Assembly: GCA_963728785.1 (NCBI GenBank)
Contig: CAVSKV010000002.1
Span: forward strand, 1,674,001-1,738,000
Length of the DNA: 64,000 bases
Direction: 5' to 3'
DNA from: JAGWRI01 sp963728785
GTDB lineage: Bacteria; Gemmatimonadota; Gemmatimonadetes; Gemmatimonadales; Gemmatimonadaceae
Below the pieces are notes generated by a model. That model did no database searches and was not told the origin of the DNA. It worked only from the letters and a program-made list of their open reading frames with translations. Position 1 is the first letter of the stretch. The number at the start of each line of letters is the position of its first letter. Below, piece by piece: positions 17,828 to 27,009 of this stretch. The translations under genes were made by a program, and so were the position numbers.

Positions 17828-19381
17828 ATGGCCGGACCGCGAGATTCCCACAACGGTTACCTGACACACGGGAGCGTTCCCATCTCCAAACATGGCCCGA
17901 TCAACGGTAGTTCACCGCCCAGGCACGGGGTGCCCGGCAAGGTGAACCTCGACGCGATCGCCCGCCGCGTCACGAAGAAATACGGGTTCGAGCCGGAGTT
18001 CCCGCCGGACGCGAACAGCCAGCTCGCAGCCCTGACCGGACCGGCGCCGATGCCTGCCGACGCGCAGGACCTGCGCCACTTGCTCTGGTCGTCGATCGAC
18101 AACGCTACGTCGCTCGATCTCGACCAGGCCGAGGTGGCCGAGCGGCTCCCCGACGGCTGCATCCGCCTGCTCGTCGCGATCGCCGACGTGGATGTGCTGG
18201 TGGTCAAAGGCACCCCGCTCGACCTGCACGCGCGGGCCAACGCCACCTCGGTGTATACCGGCATCGAGGTCTTCCCGATGCTGCCCGAGAAGCTCTCCAC
18301 GGGGCTCACGTCGCTCAACGAACACGAGGACCGGCTTACACTCGTGATCGAGACCGTGGTCGACGCGCAGGGCGAAGTGAAGAAGCACGACGTGTATCGC
18401 GCGGTGATCCGGAATCAGGCCAAACTGGCCTACGACGACCTGGGCGCGTGGCTCGATGGCGGGCCGCCGCCGGCCAAGGTGACTGCCACCCAGGCGCTGC
18501 AGGACCAGGTGCGGCTCCAGTCCGAAGCCGCGCAGCGACTCAAGGAACAGCGCCAGCGGCACGGTGCGCTGGAGTTCGACACCATCGAAGCCACGCCGGT
18601 GGCGAAGAACGGCCAGGTGGTTGACCTCGCGCTCACTCGCAAGAGCAAGGCTCGCGATCTGATCGAAGACTTCATGATCGCTTCGAACATCGCGATCGCG
18701 GTATTCCTCGAATCCAAGGGACGGTCCGGCATCCGGCGGGTAGTGCGCGAGCCGGAGCGGTGGAGCAAGATCGTGGACCTGGCCAAGCAGTACGGGACGA
18801 CGCTGCCCGCCGCCCCCGACTCGCTGGCGCTGGCCCAGTTCCTGATTGCCCGCCGCGAGGCGGACCCGATGCGGTTTCCCGACCTGTCGCTGACCGTGGT
18901 GAAGCTCATGGGACCAGGCGAGTATGCACTCGACATGCCGGGCAAGGATCCGGGCATTCACTTTGGCTTGGCGGTGCACGACTATTCGCACGCCACGGCG
19001 CCGAATCGCCGCTATGCGGATCTCGTCACGCAGCGCGCCGCAAAGGCCGCGCTGGCAGGCACCGATGCGCCGTACTCCAACGACGAGCTGGCGGCGATTG
19101 CCGCCCGTTGTACTGAACGCGAGGACGCAGCGAGCAAGGTCGAGCGCACGATGCGGAAGGTGGCCGCCGCCCTGCTACTTGCTCATCGTATCGGCGAGGT
19201 GTTCGACGGCATCGTGACCGGCGTATCGGACCACGGCACGTTCGCTCGGCTGTTCCATCCCCCGGCCGAGGGCATGGTGGTACAAGGTGAGCACGGGCTG
19301 GACGTGGGGGACAAGGTGAAAATGCGGCTGGTGCACACCGACCCGAACCAGGGGTACATTGACTTTGCCGTCGTGCGTTGA
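17828..19381 (+). CDS. RNB-domain exoribonuclease (RNase II-like), divergent
   Basis: 517 aa with an RNB catalytic domain beginning near residue 85 and a C-terminal S1-like end (DGIVTGVSDHGTFARL). It has no N-terminal cold-shock domains, so it is shorter than RNase R. The catalytic signature reads SIDNATSLDLDQ: Asp91, Asp97 and Asp99 are present, but the fourth acidic position (Asp in RNase II/R) is Gln100. Other family blocks are kept, such as YSHATAPNRRYADLVTQR near residue 390. It should degrade RNA 3' to 5' if the altered site still binds two metals. The DLDQ form may belong to a recognised divergent RNase II subfamily. Confidence 0.82.
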   Translation: MAGPRDSHNGYLTHGSVPISKHGPINGSSPPRHGVPGKVNLDAIARRVTKKYGFEPEFPPDANSQLAALTGPAPMPADAQDLRHLLWSSIDNATSLDLDQAEVAERLPDGCIRLLVAIADVDVLVVKGTPLDLHARANATSVYTGIEVFPMLPEKLSTGLTSLNEHEDRLTLVIETVVDAQGEVKKHDVYRAVIRNQAKLAYDDLGAWLDGGPPPAKVTATQALQDQVRLQSEAAQRLKEQRQRHGALEFDTIEATPVAKNGQVVDLALTRKSKARDLIEDFMIASNIAIAVFLESKGRSGIRRVVREPERWSKIVDLAKQYGTTLPAAPDSLALAQFLIARREADPMRFPDLSLTVVKLMGPGEYALDMPGKDPGIHFGLAVHDYSHATAPNRRYADLVTQRAAKAALAGTDAPYSNDELAAIAARCTEREDAASKVERTMRKVAAALLLAHRIGEVFDGIVTGVSDHGTFARLFHPPAEGMVVQGEHGLDVGDKVKMRLVHTDPNQGYIDFAVVR

Positions 19382-19427
19382 CGCGTTGCCACGCCGCCGG
19401 AATCACGATCGACAAGGAGTTCCAGGC

Positions 19428-20135
19428 GTGGTACGGAAACTTGCGCCTCTTTTGTCATTCGCGGCGAGCACGGCCCTCTTCGGGGCCTGCTCGCGCCGCT
19501 CGCCGTTGCTGCAGCCGACGCCGGAGGAGTTGCACGCGCCGGCGCCGGACAGCTTTCGCGTGGCGTTCCTGACCACGCGCGGCACGTTCCTCGTCATGGC
19601 GCACCGCGACTGGTCGCCCTATGGCGTGGACCGGTTCTACTTCCTGGTGTCCCACGGTTTCTACGATGACACGTATTTCTATCGGGTGGTGAAGGGATTC
19701 GTCGCACAGTGGGGAATCTCGGGCAATCCGCTCGTCACTCAGGCGTGGGAGCACCGGACCATTCCGGACGATCCCGTGTTGCGCAGCAATCAACGGGGGA
19801 TCATCTCCTTCGCGCGCGGCGGGCCGCGCACGCGGAACCACCAACTGTTCGTGAGCTACCGCGACAACGCCAGGCTCGACACCCTGAACGGATTTGGCTT
19901 CTCTCCCATAGCTCAGGTGACTGCCGGGATGAGCGTGGTCGACTCGCTGTACAGCGGTTACGGGGAGGGTCCGCCTCGGGGAAGGGGCCCCTCGCAGGAT
20001 TCGATCGCGACGGTCGGCAATGCCTATCTCGTACGGAAGTTCCCACTGCTCGACCACATCATCACGGCGCACGTCATCGCTTCGTGGGGCGACTCGCTCC
20101 GGGCCAGCATGTCGCTCAACCGGGGTGGGGGCTGA
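19428..20135 (+). CDS. Cyclophilin-type peptidyl-prolyl isomerase, lipoprotein
   Basis: 235 aa. GTG 19428 is preceded by AAGGAG at about 8 nt, which fixes the start. The N-terminus is a lipoprotein signal peptide (VRKLAPLLSFAASTALFGAC) with the lipobox Cys at residue 20, so the enzyme is probably anchored in the outer membrane or periplasm. The cyclophilin fold is visible in PYGVDRFYFLVSHGFYDDTYFYRVVKGFVAQWG (positions about 60-95) and in GIISFARGG. It should catalyse cis-trans isomerisation of prolyl bonds in exported proteins. The C-terminal 40 residues extend beyond the usual domain. Confidence 0.85.
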   Translation: MVRKLAPLLSFAASTALFGACSRRSPLLQPTPEELHAPAPDSFRVAFLTTRGTFLVMAHRDWSPYGVDRFYFLVSHGFYDDTYFYRVVKGFVAQWGISGNPLVTQAWEHRTIPDDPVLRSNQRGIISFARGGPRTRNHQLFVSYRDNARLDTLNGFGFSPIAQVTAGMSVVDSLYSGYGEGPPRGRGPSQDSIATVGNAYLVRKFPLLDHIITAHVIASWGDSLRASMSLNRGGG

Positions 20136-20151
20136 TTCCGGCCGGTCTCTG

Positions 20152-20175
20152 GTCTTCGCCACCACGAGCGAAGAC
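20152..20175. terminator. Hairpin between convergent genes, possible bidirectional terminator
   Basis: Perfect 8-bp stem GTCTTCGC / GCGAAGAC around an 8-nt loop, placed between the stops of the isomerase (20135) and the cyclase (20194). No T-run follows on either strand, so it may stabilise 3' ends or assist Rho rather than terminate alone. Confidence 0.45.
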
Positions 20176-20193
20176 TGCAAGTACGAGGTGGAT

Positions 20194-20826
20194 TCAGGAT
20201 GCGAGCAGCACGGCCCGTGCCGGCGCGCCATCCAGGCCGACCAGCCGCAGTGGGAGACACCGCAATTCGTACATGCCTGCCGGCGGTTCACTCAGGTCGA
20301 GCCCCTCAATGATCACGATGCCGCGCTCCAGCAGCGTCCGGTGCGTCTGATGGTGCACCGAGTGGAACTGCTCCACCGACAGGTAGTCGACTCCCACCAG
20401 CTTCACGCCCTGCTCCACCAGATACTCGGCACCGTCCGGTGACAGATAAGTGAAGTCGGAGCGAAACGTGGATTCGCGAACAAAGCTCGAGTTCCTCGTC
20501 CGGATGAGAACGCGCGAGGCATGGGTGAGATCGTGTGCCTCGAGGTGGTCGGCAGTCACGGCCATCACGTGGGATGCCATCTCGATGACCAGCGCCGGGC
20601 CCATGAGCACGTCCAGGGGCAGGGTGTCGGCGCCTGCCCCGTCGTCGAAGAAATGGCGCGGGGCGTCGACGTGCGTTCCCGTGTGCGACCCCATTTCGAT
20701 GTTTGACACGTTGGCGGTCGCACCAGCGGCGATCGCCTGCTGCAAGGTGATGTGAATGCCGGGATTGTCGGGATACACGAGTCCCCCGGATTCGATCGGG
20801 AGCGAGATGTCATAGAGGCGTCGCAT
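20194..20826 (-). CDS. Cyclase-family metal hydrolase (kynurenine formamidase-like)
   Basis: 210 aa, usual for the family. The signature HTGTHVDAPRHFFDDG near residue 50 supplies the metal-binding His/Asp residues of KynB-type cyclase/formamidase enzymes. The N-terminal YDISLPIESGGLVYPDNPG is also typical. Family members hydrolyse N-formylkynurenine, isatin or similar amides; no other kynurenine-pathway genes are nearby, so the substrate is open. A GGGGGA ribosome-binding site lies about 8 nt before ATG 20824-20826. It starts 1 bp after the acyl-CoA dehydrogenase stop, so the two are co-transcribed. Confidence 0.85.
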   Translation of the reverse strand: MRRLYDISLPIESGGLVYPDNPGIHITLQQAIAAGATANVSNIEMGSHTGTHVDAPRHFFDDGAGADTLPLDVLMGPALVIEMASHVMAVTADHLEAHDLTHASRVLIRTRNSSFVRESTFRSDFTYLSPDGAEYLVEQGVKLVGVDYLSVEQFHSVHHQTHRTLLERGIVIIEGLDLSEPPAGMYELRCLPLRLVGLDGAPARAVLLAS

Positions 20827-20827
20827 G

Positions 20828-22603
20828 TCATTTCCCCCGTTCGGGCCAGTCCAGCAGTGCATCCGGTACCGCGTACCCGCGCGTCTCTCGTAAAGACCTC
20901 GCCACCACGCGCCGCGTCTCATCCTGGAGAGACTGGAGCGATTCGCGCGCCGCGCGGAACCGGAGCCCCGCCTCCACGGCGAAGAGATCGCAGAGGTCCA
21001 CTTCGTGTGCGCATGCCGCGATGCCACGCGTCTCGATCAACTGTTGCGTTCGTGCCAGAACGGTGGCCGTGGCAAACAGCTCCATCGCCATATCGGCCAG
21101 CCGCTCCAATTCCTGTTGGCGGTCGACGATGTGCTCCCGATAGGCCTCGATGAGCCGCTCGGCCCCCTCACCCAGCTCCCGTACGTGTCTCTCGAGATAC
21201 TTCCGGTGTCCCTCGACGCGCCGGTGCAACACGGCGTCGAGCATGCCGCTGGCGCCCAACTGGCTACGCAGCCGCGATGCGGCGAACCCACTCACCAGCC
21301 CGAGGTGGCGCAAAGGATGCTTGAGCGCCGCGGCGATCTCGCGCAACCGGCCGGCCGGCCCCTGGATGCCATTGAGCGCGATGAACAGTCGTAGAATCTC
21401 GTTTGTGCCTTCGAAGATGCGGTTGATGCGCGCGTCGCGAAGCATGCGCTCGTAGGGATAGGGCTGCACGAACCCGCGGCCGCCGGCCACTTGCACCATC
21501 TCATCGGCCGCCCGCCACAACATCTCGCTCGCAAACACTTTGCAACAGGCCGACTCCAGCGCGTCATCGCTGTCCGGCTCGCCGGCCATCGCCGTGAGCA
21601 CACCCAACATCGCTTCGGCGGCGTACACATCGGCTGCCACGCGGGCCATCTTCCGCTGCGTGATCTCGAAATCGGCGATCGGCTTGCCGAACTGCACGCG
21701 CTCATCGGCGAACGCGACCATCTCGGCCAGAATGCGCTTGGTGCCGGCCGTGCACCCGGCGGCGAGCGACAGTCGACCGCCGTTGAGCACGTGTACCGCC
21801 ACGGCGAATCCCTTCCCGACCGTGCCGAGCGTGTGGTCCGCCGGCACGACCAGATCCTCGTAGAGCAATTCGGCCTGGGTGGATCCGCGAATGCCCAGCT
21901 TGCGCACCGTGCCGATGACTTTGAAGCCAGGCATGTCGGGACGAATGATGAACGCCGTGGGCCTGGCTACCCGCTCGCCACGCCGCTCGACCATGGTCTG
22001 CGCGAAGGTCACGATCACTCCCGCGCGGTGGCCGTTGCCGATCCACTGTTTGTGGCCATTGAGCAACCAGCCGGCACCGTCGGGTGATCGCTCGGCCCGC
22101 GTGTGGATGTGCTGGGCGTCGGACCCCGCCTCGGGTTCGGTGAGCGCATACGCCGCCAGCGTCTCGCCTCGAGCCAACACTGGCAAGTACCGAGCCTTCT
22201 GCTCGGCGGTACCGTACAGCACGATCGCCTTCGCTCCCAGGCCGCAGTGCACGCCCACGAGCACGGCGAGACTGGCGTCGATGCGCGCCACTTCCCCGAA
22301 TACGCGGGCGTAGCCAGCGGGCGAGAGCCCGGCTCCGCCGTACTCCGCCGGAATCGAAAGCCCGAGCAGACCCCCTTCGGCGAGCGCCCGGATCACCGGC
22401 TCGGGCAGCGTCTCATGTTCGTCGATTGCCGCCGAGTCCACCAGGTCGTGCTCGATCTCCCGGAGCCGGTCGATGAAAGCGCCCACCCGGCGCGCTTCGC
22501 CGGGATCACGCTGATCCAGCGGTGCGGGGTAGGGGAACAGCAGCGCATCGTGGAGCGCGCCACCGAAGATACCGCGGATGAACGACGCCTTGGTTGGGGT
22601 CAT
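20828..22603 (-). CDS. Acyl-CoA dehydrogenase (VLCAD/ACAD9-like)
   Basis: 591 aa FAD enzyme introducing the C2-C3 double bond in acyl-CoA; likely fatty-acid beta-oxidation. Family blocks are YALTEPEAGSDAQ (FAD/substrate loop), KQWIGNGHRAGV, FGKPIADFEITQ and RIFEGTNEILRL; the last contains the catalytic Glu position of VLCAD-type enzymes. The C-terminal extension of about 150 helical residues beyond the core matches the VLCAD/ACAD9 branch. It is the first gene of a pair with the cyclase. A TTGACT/CAAACT promoter lies just upstream. Confidence 0.93.
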   Translation of the reverse strand: MTPTKASFIRGIFGGALHDALLFPYPAPLDQRDPGEARRVGAFIDRLREIEHDLVDSAAIDEHETLPEPVIRALAEGGLLGLSIPAEYGGAGLSPAGYARVFGEVARIDASLAVLVGVHCGLGAKAIVLYGTAEQKARYLPVLARGETLAAYALTEPEAGSDAQHIHTRAERSPDGAGWLLNGHKQWIGNGHRAGVIVTFAQTMVERRGERVARPTAFIIRPDMPGFKVIGTVRKLGIRGSTQAELLYEDLVVPADHTLGTVGKGFAVAVHVLNGGRLSLAAGCTAGTKRILAEMVAFADERVQFGKPIADFEITQRKMARVAADVYAAEAMLGVLTAMAGEPDSDDALESACCKVFASEMLWRAADEMVQVAGGRGFVQPYPYERMLRDARINRIFEGTNEILRLFIALNGIQGPAGRLREIAAALKHPLRHLGLVSGFAASRLRSQLGASGMLDAVLHRRVEGHRKYLERHVRELGEGAERLIEAYREHIVDRQQELERLADMAMELFATATVLARTQQLIETRGIAACAHEVDLCDLFAVEAGLRFRAARESLQSLQDETRRVVARSLRETRGYAVPDALLDWPERGK

Positions 22604-22609
22604 GATTGG

Positions 22610-22637
22610 AGTTTGCCGGATTGCCCGTCACAGTCAA
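22610..22637 (-). promoter_or_regulatory. Candidate sigma-70-type promoter of the acyl-CoA dehydrogenase gene
   Basis: On the minus strand, TTGACT (22632-22637) and CAAACT (22610-22615) are separated by 16 bp. The -10 is 6 nt from the ATG at 22601-22603, so the transcript would be leaderless or nearly so. The -35 matches consensus at five of six positions; the -10 is weak. Confidence 0.4.
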
Positions 22638-22776
22638 GACAACGGTGACCACCCGGCCCGGGCCGGAATGCCGGAAACCTGTCGTAACACCGTATCTTCA
22701 CCTGGCCGACTCCCCGGCTCGATGTTTCATTTGACGGCGATCGACCGCACGCCACCTCTCTCAAACGGCCTACCCG

Positions 22777-23535
22777 ATGCGACTGTCTGTCGTCTTCGCC
22801 CTGTTCAGTCTGTCGACACCGGTAACGCTTCGGGCGCAAACCGCGCCAGCGGACGGCGCACAGCTCGTCGCTGCCATGCACGACCGGTACGCCGCTACTT
22901 GGTACCGTACGCTCACGTTCGTGCAGAAGAGCATCTGGTACAAACCCGACGGCTCCGAAGCCCGCGTGCAGACTTGGCGCGAGGCGCTGTCGGCGCCCGG
23001 CAAGCTCCGCATCGATGTCGGCGACGGGCCCAAACGCAGCGGGGTGATCTTCCGGGCGGACAGCAGCTACTCGTTTGCCGATGACACGCTCGCCGGCACA
23101 TCCGCCGAACGGAACCTGCTGCTCGTGCTCGGCTTCGACGTGTATGCCCAGCCCCCGGAACGCACGGCTGCCGTGCTCCGCGCCGAAGGCATTGATCTGT
23201 CCAAGATCCACCGCGCCAGCGTTCAAGGCCAGCCCGTGTGGGTGGTTGGCGCCGCCGCCGGCGACACGAGCGCCAAACAGTTCTGGGTGGATGCCGAGCG
23301 CCTGCTGTTCGTGCGGCTCATCCAACCGAACCGCGCCAACACCGCTCGGCAGGACGTTCGCTTCAACGGGTACGTGCCCGAACCTGGCGGCTGGCTGGCT
23401 GAGCAGGTTCAGGTGTGGCAGAGTGGCCGGTTGATGTATGAGGAAGAGTACTCCGACGTCCGTGTGAACGTGCCGCTGGACCCCGATCTGTGGAACCCTG
23501 GGGCGTGGGCAACCGTCCCGCTCTGGTGGCGGTAA
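22777..23535 (+). CDS. Secreted protein of unknown function, LolA-like
   Basis: 252 aa with an N-terminal signal peptide (MRLSVVFALFSLSTPVTLRAQ, cleavage likely after RAQ). The mature part has alternating strands typical of outer-membrane lipoprotein-carrier (LolA/LppX-like) folds: WYKPDGSEARVQTWREAL, a long mid-region and a final EEYSDVRVNVPLDPDLW. No catalytic motif is seen. Likely periplasmic, perhaps binding lipid or lipoprotein; the similarity is by pattern only. It is divergent from the acyl-CoA dehydrogenase and 3 bp convergent with the YyaL-type gene. Confidence 0.6.
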   Translation: MRLSVVFALFSLSTPVTLRAQTAPADGAQLVAAMHDRYAATWYRTLTFVQKSIWYKPDGSEARVQTWREALSAPGKLRIDVGDGPKRSGVIFRADSSYSFADDTLAGTSAERNLLLVLGFDVYAQPPERTAAVLRAEGIDLSKIHRASVQGQPVWVVGAAAGDTSAKQFWVDAERLLFVRLIQPNRANTARQDVRFNGYVPEPGGWLAEQVQVWQSGRLMYEEEYSDVRVNVPLDPDLWNPGAWATVPLWWR

Positions 23536-23538
23536 CCC

Positions 23539-25584
23539 TCAGCCGCGCAGGCTGTCCAGTTGCGCGTCGAGCAGCGCCGGATCGGTGACGGGTGCGTTGC
23601 ACGTGTAGGCACGGCACAGGTACGCGGTGGGTTGGGCGTCCGCGACAGCGCGCCCCGCGAGCAGCGGCAGGTCGGGGTTGTCCCGGGTGCGTCCACCGGC
23701 GAGCACGAGCGACGGCACGAAGCGCCGAGCCGCGGTGCGTACGAGCGCATGCATTCCCGGAGTTGCCGGATCGCCAACCAGCGCCAGTTCCACCGCTCCG
23801 TGCACAGCGAGGTCGGCCGCACCGAGCAGGTGGCCGAACGCCAGCGGGTGCTGTGCCATCGGCCCGGCCAACGCCGCCAGCACGCGTTCGGCGCGTGCGC
23901 GATGTGCCTCGTCGCCGAACAGCTCAGCCAGGCGCAGCGACAGCTCCACGGCCAGCGATGTACCGGCCGGTGTGGCGTTGTCGGTTATGTCCCGTGGTCG
24001 CGTGATGAGTTGCTCGTGGTCTGCGGCCGTATCGAAGAACGCGCCTGAGGCGTCGTCCCAGAACCACCGCACGATCGACGCGCCGAGAAGGCGGGCACGA
24101 TCGAGCCAGCGACGATCGAACGTGAGGTCGTACAGGCCCAGAGCTCCGAGCGCAACCGCGGCGTGGTCCTCCAGATATCCCGGCAGCCGCATGCGTCCAT
24201 CCTGGTGCGAGCGCAGCACGCGCCCATCGCGCACCATCGTTCGGAACAGAAATTCCCCGTTGGCCAGTGCGAGGTCCCGGTAGCGCGGCGAATCGAAGGC
24301 GCGCGCGGCTTCCGCCACGGCTCGCAGCATGAGCCCGTTCCACGCCGCGAGGATCTTCTCGTCTCGGGCCGGCCACACCCGTCTCGACCGAGCCTCGTAG
24401 AGCACCGGTCGCGCGCGCGCCACCGCGCTCCGCATGCGCTCGGTGCCGACGCCGGCTCGCGCGGCCGCGGCGTCGAATCCGTCGAGCACGTGGAGGATCG
24501 ACCGGCCTTCGAAGTTCCCCTCCGGCTCGACGCCGTAATAAGCGCGGACGAGCGGGCCGTCATCGCCGAGAAGCGCGTCGATCTCTCCGGGGGTCCAGAG
24601 ATAGAATCTTCCCTCTTCACCCTCACTGTCGGCGTCGAGTGTGGAATAGAAGCCGCCATCCGGGGCCGTCATCTCCCGGGCGAGCCAGTCCAGGGTTTCC
24701 TCGCATACGCGGTGCACCTCGTCGTCGTGCGTCGCCTGCCACAGGTGAACGCCGAGACGCGTGAGCAGCGCGTTGTCATACAACATCTTCTCGAAATGCG
24801 GTACCAGCCAGACCGCGTCAGTGGCGTAGCGGGCAAAGCCGCCGCCGATCTGATCGTAGATTCCGCCGCGCGCCATTGCGCGAAAGGACTGCAACGCCAA
24901 CTCGAGCGGGAAGGGCTCGTCGGTGTGGGCCCACGCGTTGAGAGCCGCGTCGAGCGCCATGGCGTGAGGGAACTTTGGGGCCCCCCGAAACCCGCCGTGA
25001 CGTGTGTCATACTCGGCGGCCATGAGCCGGAACGCGCGCTCCAGCAGTGCCGGGGTCACATCGCCCGTGGCCGTCGACGGCGCAGACGCGGCATCGTAGA
25101 TCTGGCGCAGCGTCTCGGTGGTCTTGCGCACGTCATCGCGACGGGTGGCGTAGGCGTGGGACACCCCTTCCAGCACGCGATGAAACGCGGGCATGCCATG
25201 CCGGTCGTCTGGCGGAAAATACGTTCCCCCATAGAACGGTTCACCAGCGGGGGTGAGAAATACCGTCATGGGCCACCCGGCGCTGCCGGTGAGTGCCTGC
25301 ACCGCTTGCATGTAGATGGCATCGAGGTCCGGCCGCTCCTCGCGGTCCACCTTGATGCATACGAACCGCTCGTTCATGATTGCCGCCGTAGCGGGATTCT
25401 CGAACGACTCGCGCTCCATGACATGGCACCAATGACACGCGGCGTACCCGATGCTGAGCAGAATCGGCCGGTCCTCGCGTTGGGCCCGCTCCAAGGCTTC
25501 CGGACCCCAGGGATACCAATCCACCGGATTCAGGGCGTGCTGCCGCAGATAGGGGCTCATCTCCCCAGCCAGTCGGTTGGCCAT
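23539..25584 (-). CDS. YyaL/DUF255 thioredoxin-domain protein
   Basis: 681 aa, usual for the family. The N-terminal thioredoxin-like domain (about residues 1-170) has a CHWC active site in GYAACHWCHVMERESFE. The long C-terminal alpha/alpha-barrel resembles glycosidase/N-acylglucosamine epimerase folds. The family is widespread and related to mammalian SPATA20; its reaction is unknown. ATG 25582-25584 begins the conserved MANRLAGEMSPYL sequence. A longer reading from 25692 would overlap the divergent gene. Confidence 0.9.
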   Translation of the reverse strand: MANRLAGEMSPYLRQHALNPVDWYPWGPEALERAQREDRPILLSIGYAACHWCHVMERESFENPATAAIMNERFVCIKVDREERPDLDAIYMQAVQALTGSAGWPMTVFLTPAGEPFYGGTYFPPDDRHGMPAFHRVLEGVSHAYATRRDDVRKTTETLRQIYDAASAPSTATGDVTPALLERAFRLMAAEYDTRHGGFRGAPKFPHAMALDAALNAWAHTDEPFPLELALQSFRAMARGGIYDQIGGGFARYATDAVWLVPHFEKMLYDNALLTRLGVHLWQATHDDEVHRVCEETLDWLAREMTAPDGGFYSTLDADSEGEEGRFYLWTPGEIDALLGDDGPLVRAYYGVEPEGNFEGRSILHVLDGFDAAAARAGVGTERMRSAVARARPVLYEARSRRVWPARDEKILAAWNGLMLRAVAEAARAFDSPRYRDLALANGEFLFRTMVRDGRVLRSHQDGRMRLPGYLEDHAAVALGALGLYDLTFDRRWLDRARLLGASIVRWFWDDASGAFFDTAADHEQLITRPRDITDNATPAGTSLAVELSLRLAELFGDEAHRARAERVLAALAGPMAQHPLAFGHLLGAADLAVHGAVELALVGDPATPGMHALVRTAARRFVPSLVLAGGRTRDNPDLPLLAGRAVADAQPTAYLCRAYTCNAPVTDPALLDAQLDSLRG

Positions 25585-25674
25585 CGATGCATTCCGCGAA
25601 AGGGGGCTGTAGCTTACGTGCTCGAAGACTAACCGTCTGGCGGCTGGATCCACGTTCCTCCAACCGATACCGCC

Positions 25675-27009
25675 GTGGCTGTGAAATCCCAAGCTGGCAA
25701 CGGTTCAACGCGACATGCCGCGGGCGCGGCTGCGGGAATGGTGCCCGTCTTGAACCGCGTGCCGTGGTGGGCCGTGATTTCCACCGCTCTGATCTTGCTG
25801 TCGATGATCTTTGCGGTCGGCCCCATCCGCAATGCCGCCACATTCCTTCCGGTGCCCGAGGTGCGGCTCGTGCACTCGGCCGCCTATCTGCTGCTGGCGC
25901 CGATCTGCGGCGTGTTCGACACGCTGTCCTTGATGAGCCTCCGGCAGCATGTCGCAATCTTGGCGTCGCTGATCGTCATCTTCCTAGCCTGGCGGTCCTG
26001 GCGACGGGCCGGTCGCGGCACCAACGCGGGGCGGGAGTTCTGGGCCGCCGCGTTCGGACTGGGCGGGCTCGTGCTCATCTACGCCGCCGGCATTCTCGTG
26101 CCGCGGCCAATGGCCGCGCTGGCCGTGAATTCGCCGCTCAACGACGCCATGGTAGTCGTGGACTTCCACTCGCATACCAACCACTCACACGACGCCCCTC
26201 CCTGGTTCACCATCGAAGCGAACCGCCGCTGGCATCGCGACGCCGGCTACGACGTGGCATACATCACCGACCATCGCACCGTGAAGGGCGCCGAAGAGGG
26301 AATGGCGAGCAATCCGCGAGTGGCTGGCGAGGGCATGACCCTGTTGCAGGGGCTCGAAGTGATGTGGAATGGCGCGCACGTGAACCTCTTGGGGGCCGAG
26401 CGCGCCTATCGGGGCCTCACCGACCCCAACTTGCGCGACATCGACAGCACGTCGCTGGCGCTGGCCAGCATGGTGCGGACCCACGAGCCGATCCTGGTCT
26501 ATACCTTTCCCGATTTGTTGCGCAATTTGCGGGCGGCGACCGCGCCGGGCATGGCGGGCGTGCGCGCGATGGAGATCATCGACGGTTCGCCGCGCGGTCT
26601 CGGAGACGTGCGCCGACTGCGGACGAAGATCGCCACGATCGCCGACACGTTCAACCTCGCGCTGGTGTCGGGTTCCGACAACCACGGGTGGGGCTACACC
26701 GCCCCCGGCTGGACGCTGATGCTGATTCCAGGGTGGCGCGGCATGACTCCCGATTCACTGGCCGAGGTGATCGACACGCAGATCCGCACGCGCGGGTTCG
26801 AGGCCACGCAGGTCGTGGAACGGCGCGAGGCGAATACCAGTGTGTCAACGTTGCGGCTCGTCGGCACTCTGCCGCTGGTCACGGCCCGCGCGCTCACCAT
26901 GATGTCCGATGACGAGCGCGTGTCGTGGCTGATCTGGATCTGGGGTGTCGTGCTGCTGCGGGTCATGTGGCGGCGGCGCCGGTCCAAGGTCTCAGCCGGG
27001 ACGGCATGA
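25675..27009 (+). CDS. Membrane protein with PHP-type metal-dependent domain
   Basis: 444 aa from GTG 25675. Residues 1-150 hold about four hydrophobic segments. The rest is a PHP/amidohydrolase-like domain beginning with the metal motif DFHSHTNHSHD near residue 160, followed by YITDHRT and SGSDNHGWGY, which supply further His/Asp ligands. Another hydrophobic stretch and a basic tail close the protein. PHP domains hydrolyse phosphoesters; the orientation here is not certain. The ATG of the glycosyltransferase overlaps its stop (ATGA), suggesting a joint role in envelope glycan or lipid chemistry. Confidence 0.75.
   Translation: MAVKSQAGNGSTRHAAGAAAGMVPVLNRVPWWAVISTALILLSMIFAVGPIRNAATFLPVPEVRLVHSAAYLLLAPICGVFDTLSLMSLRQHVAILASLIVIFLAWRSWRRAGRGTNAGREFWAAAFGLGGLVLIYAAGILVPRPMAALAVNSPLNDAMVVVDFHSHTNHSHDAPPWFTIEANRRWHRDAGYDVAYITDHRTVKGAEEGMASNPRVAGEGMTLLQGLEVMWNGAHVNLLGAERAYRGLTDPNLRDIDSTSLALASMVRTHEPILVYTFPDLLRNLRAATAPGMAGVRAMEIIDGSPRGLGDVRRLRTKIATIADTFNLALVSGSDNHGWGYTAPGWTLMLIPGWRGMTPDSLAEVIDTQIRTRGFEATQVVERREANTSVSTLRLVGTLPLVTARALTMMSDDERVSWLIWIWGVVLLRVMWRRRRSKVSAGTA

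Noticed and set aside
17912..18991. Minus-strand frame of 359 codons opposite the RNB nuclease
   Set aside because: His/Arg-rich composition and no conserved pattern; RNB motifs are on the plus strand.
24163..25632. Plus-strand frame of 489 codons opposite the YyaL-type gene
   Set aside because: No recognisable domain; long antisense frames are expected in G+C-rich DNA, and the other strand holds a conserved CHWC protein.
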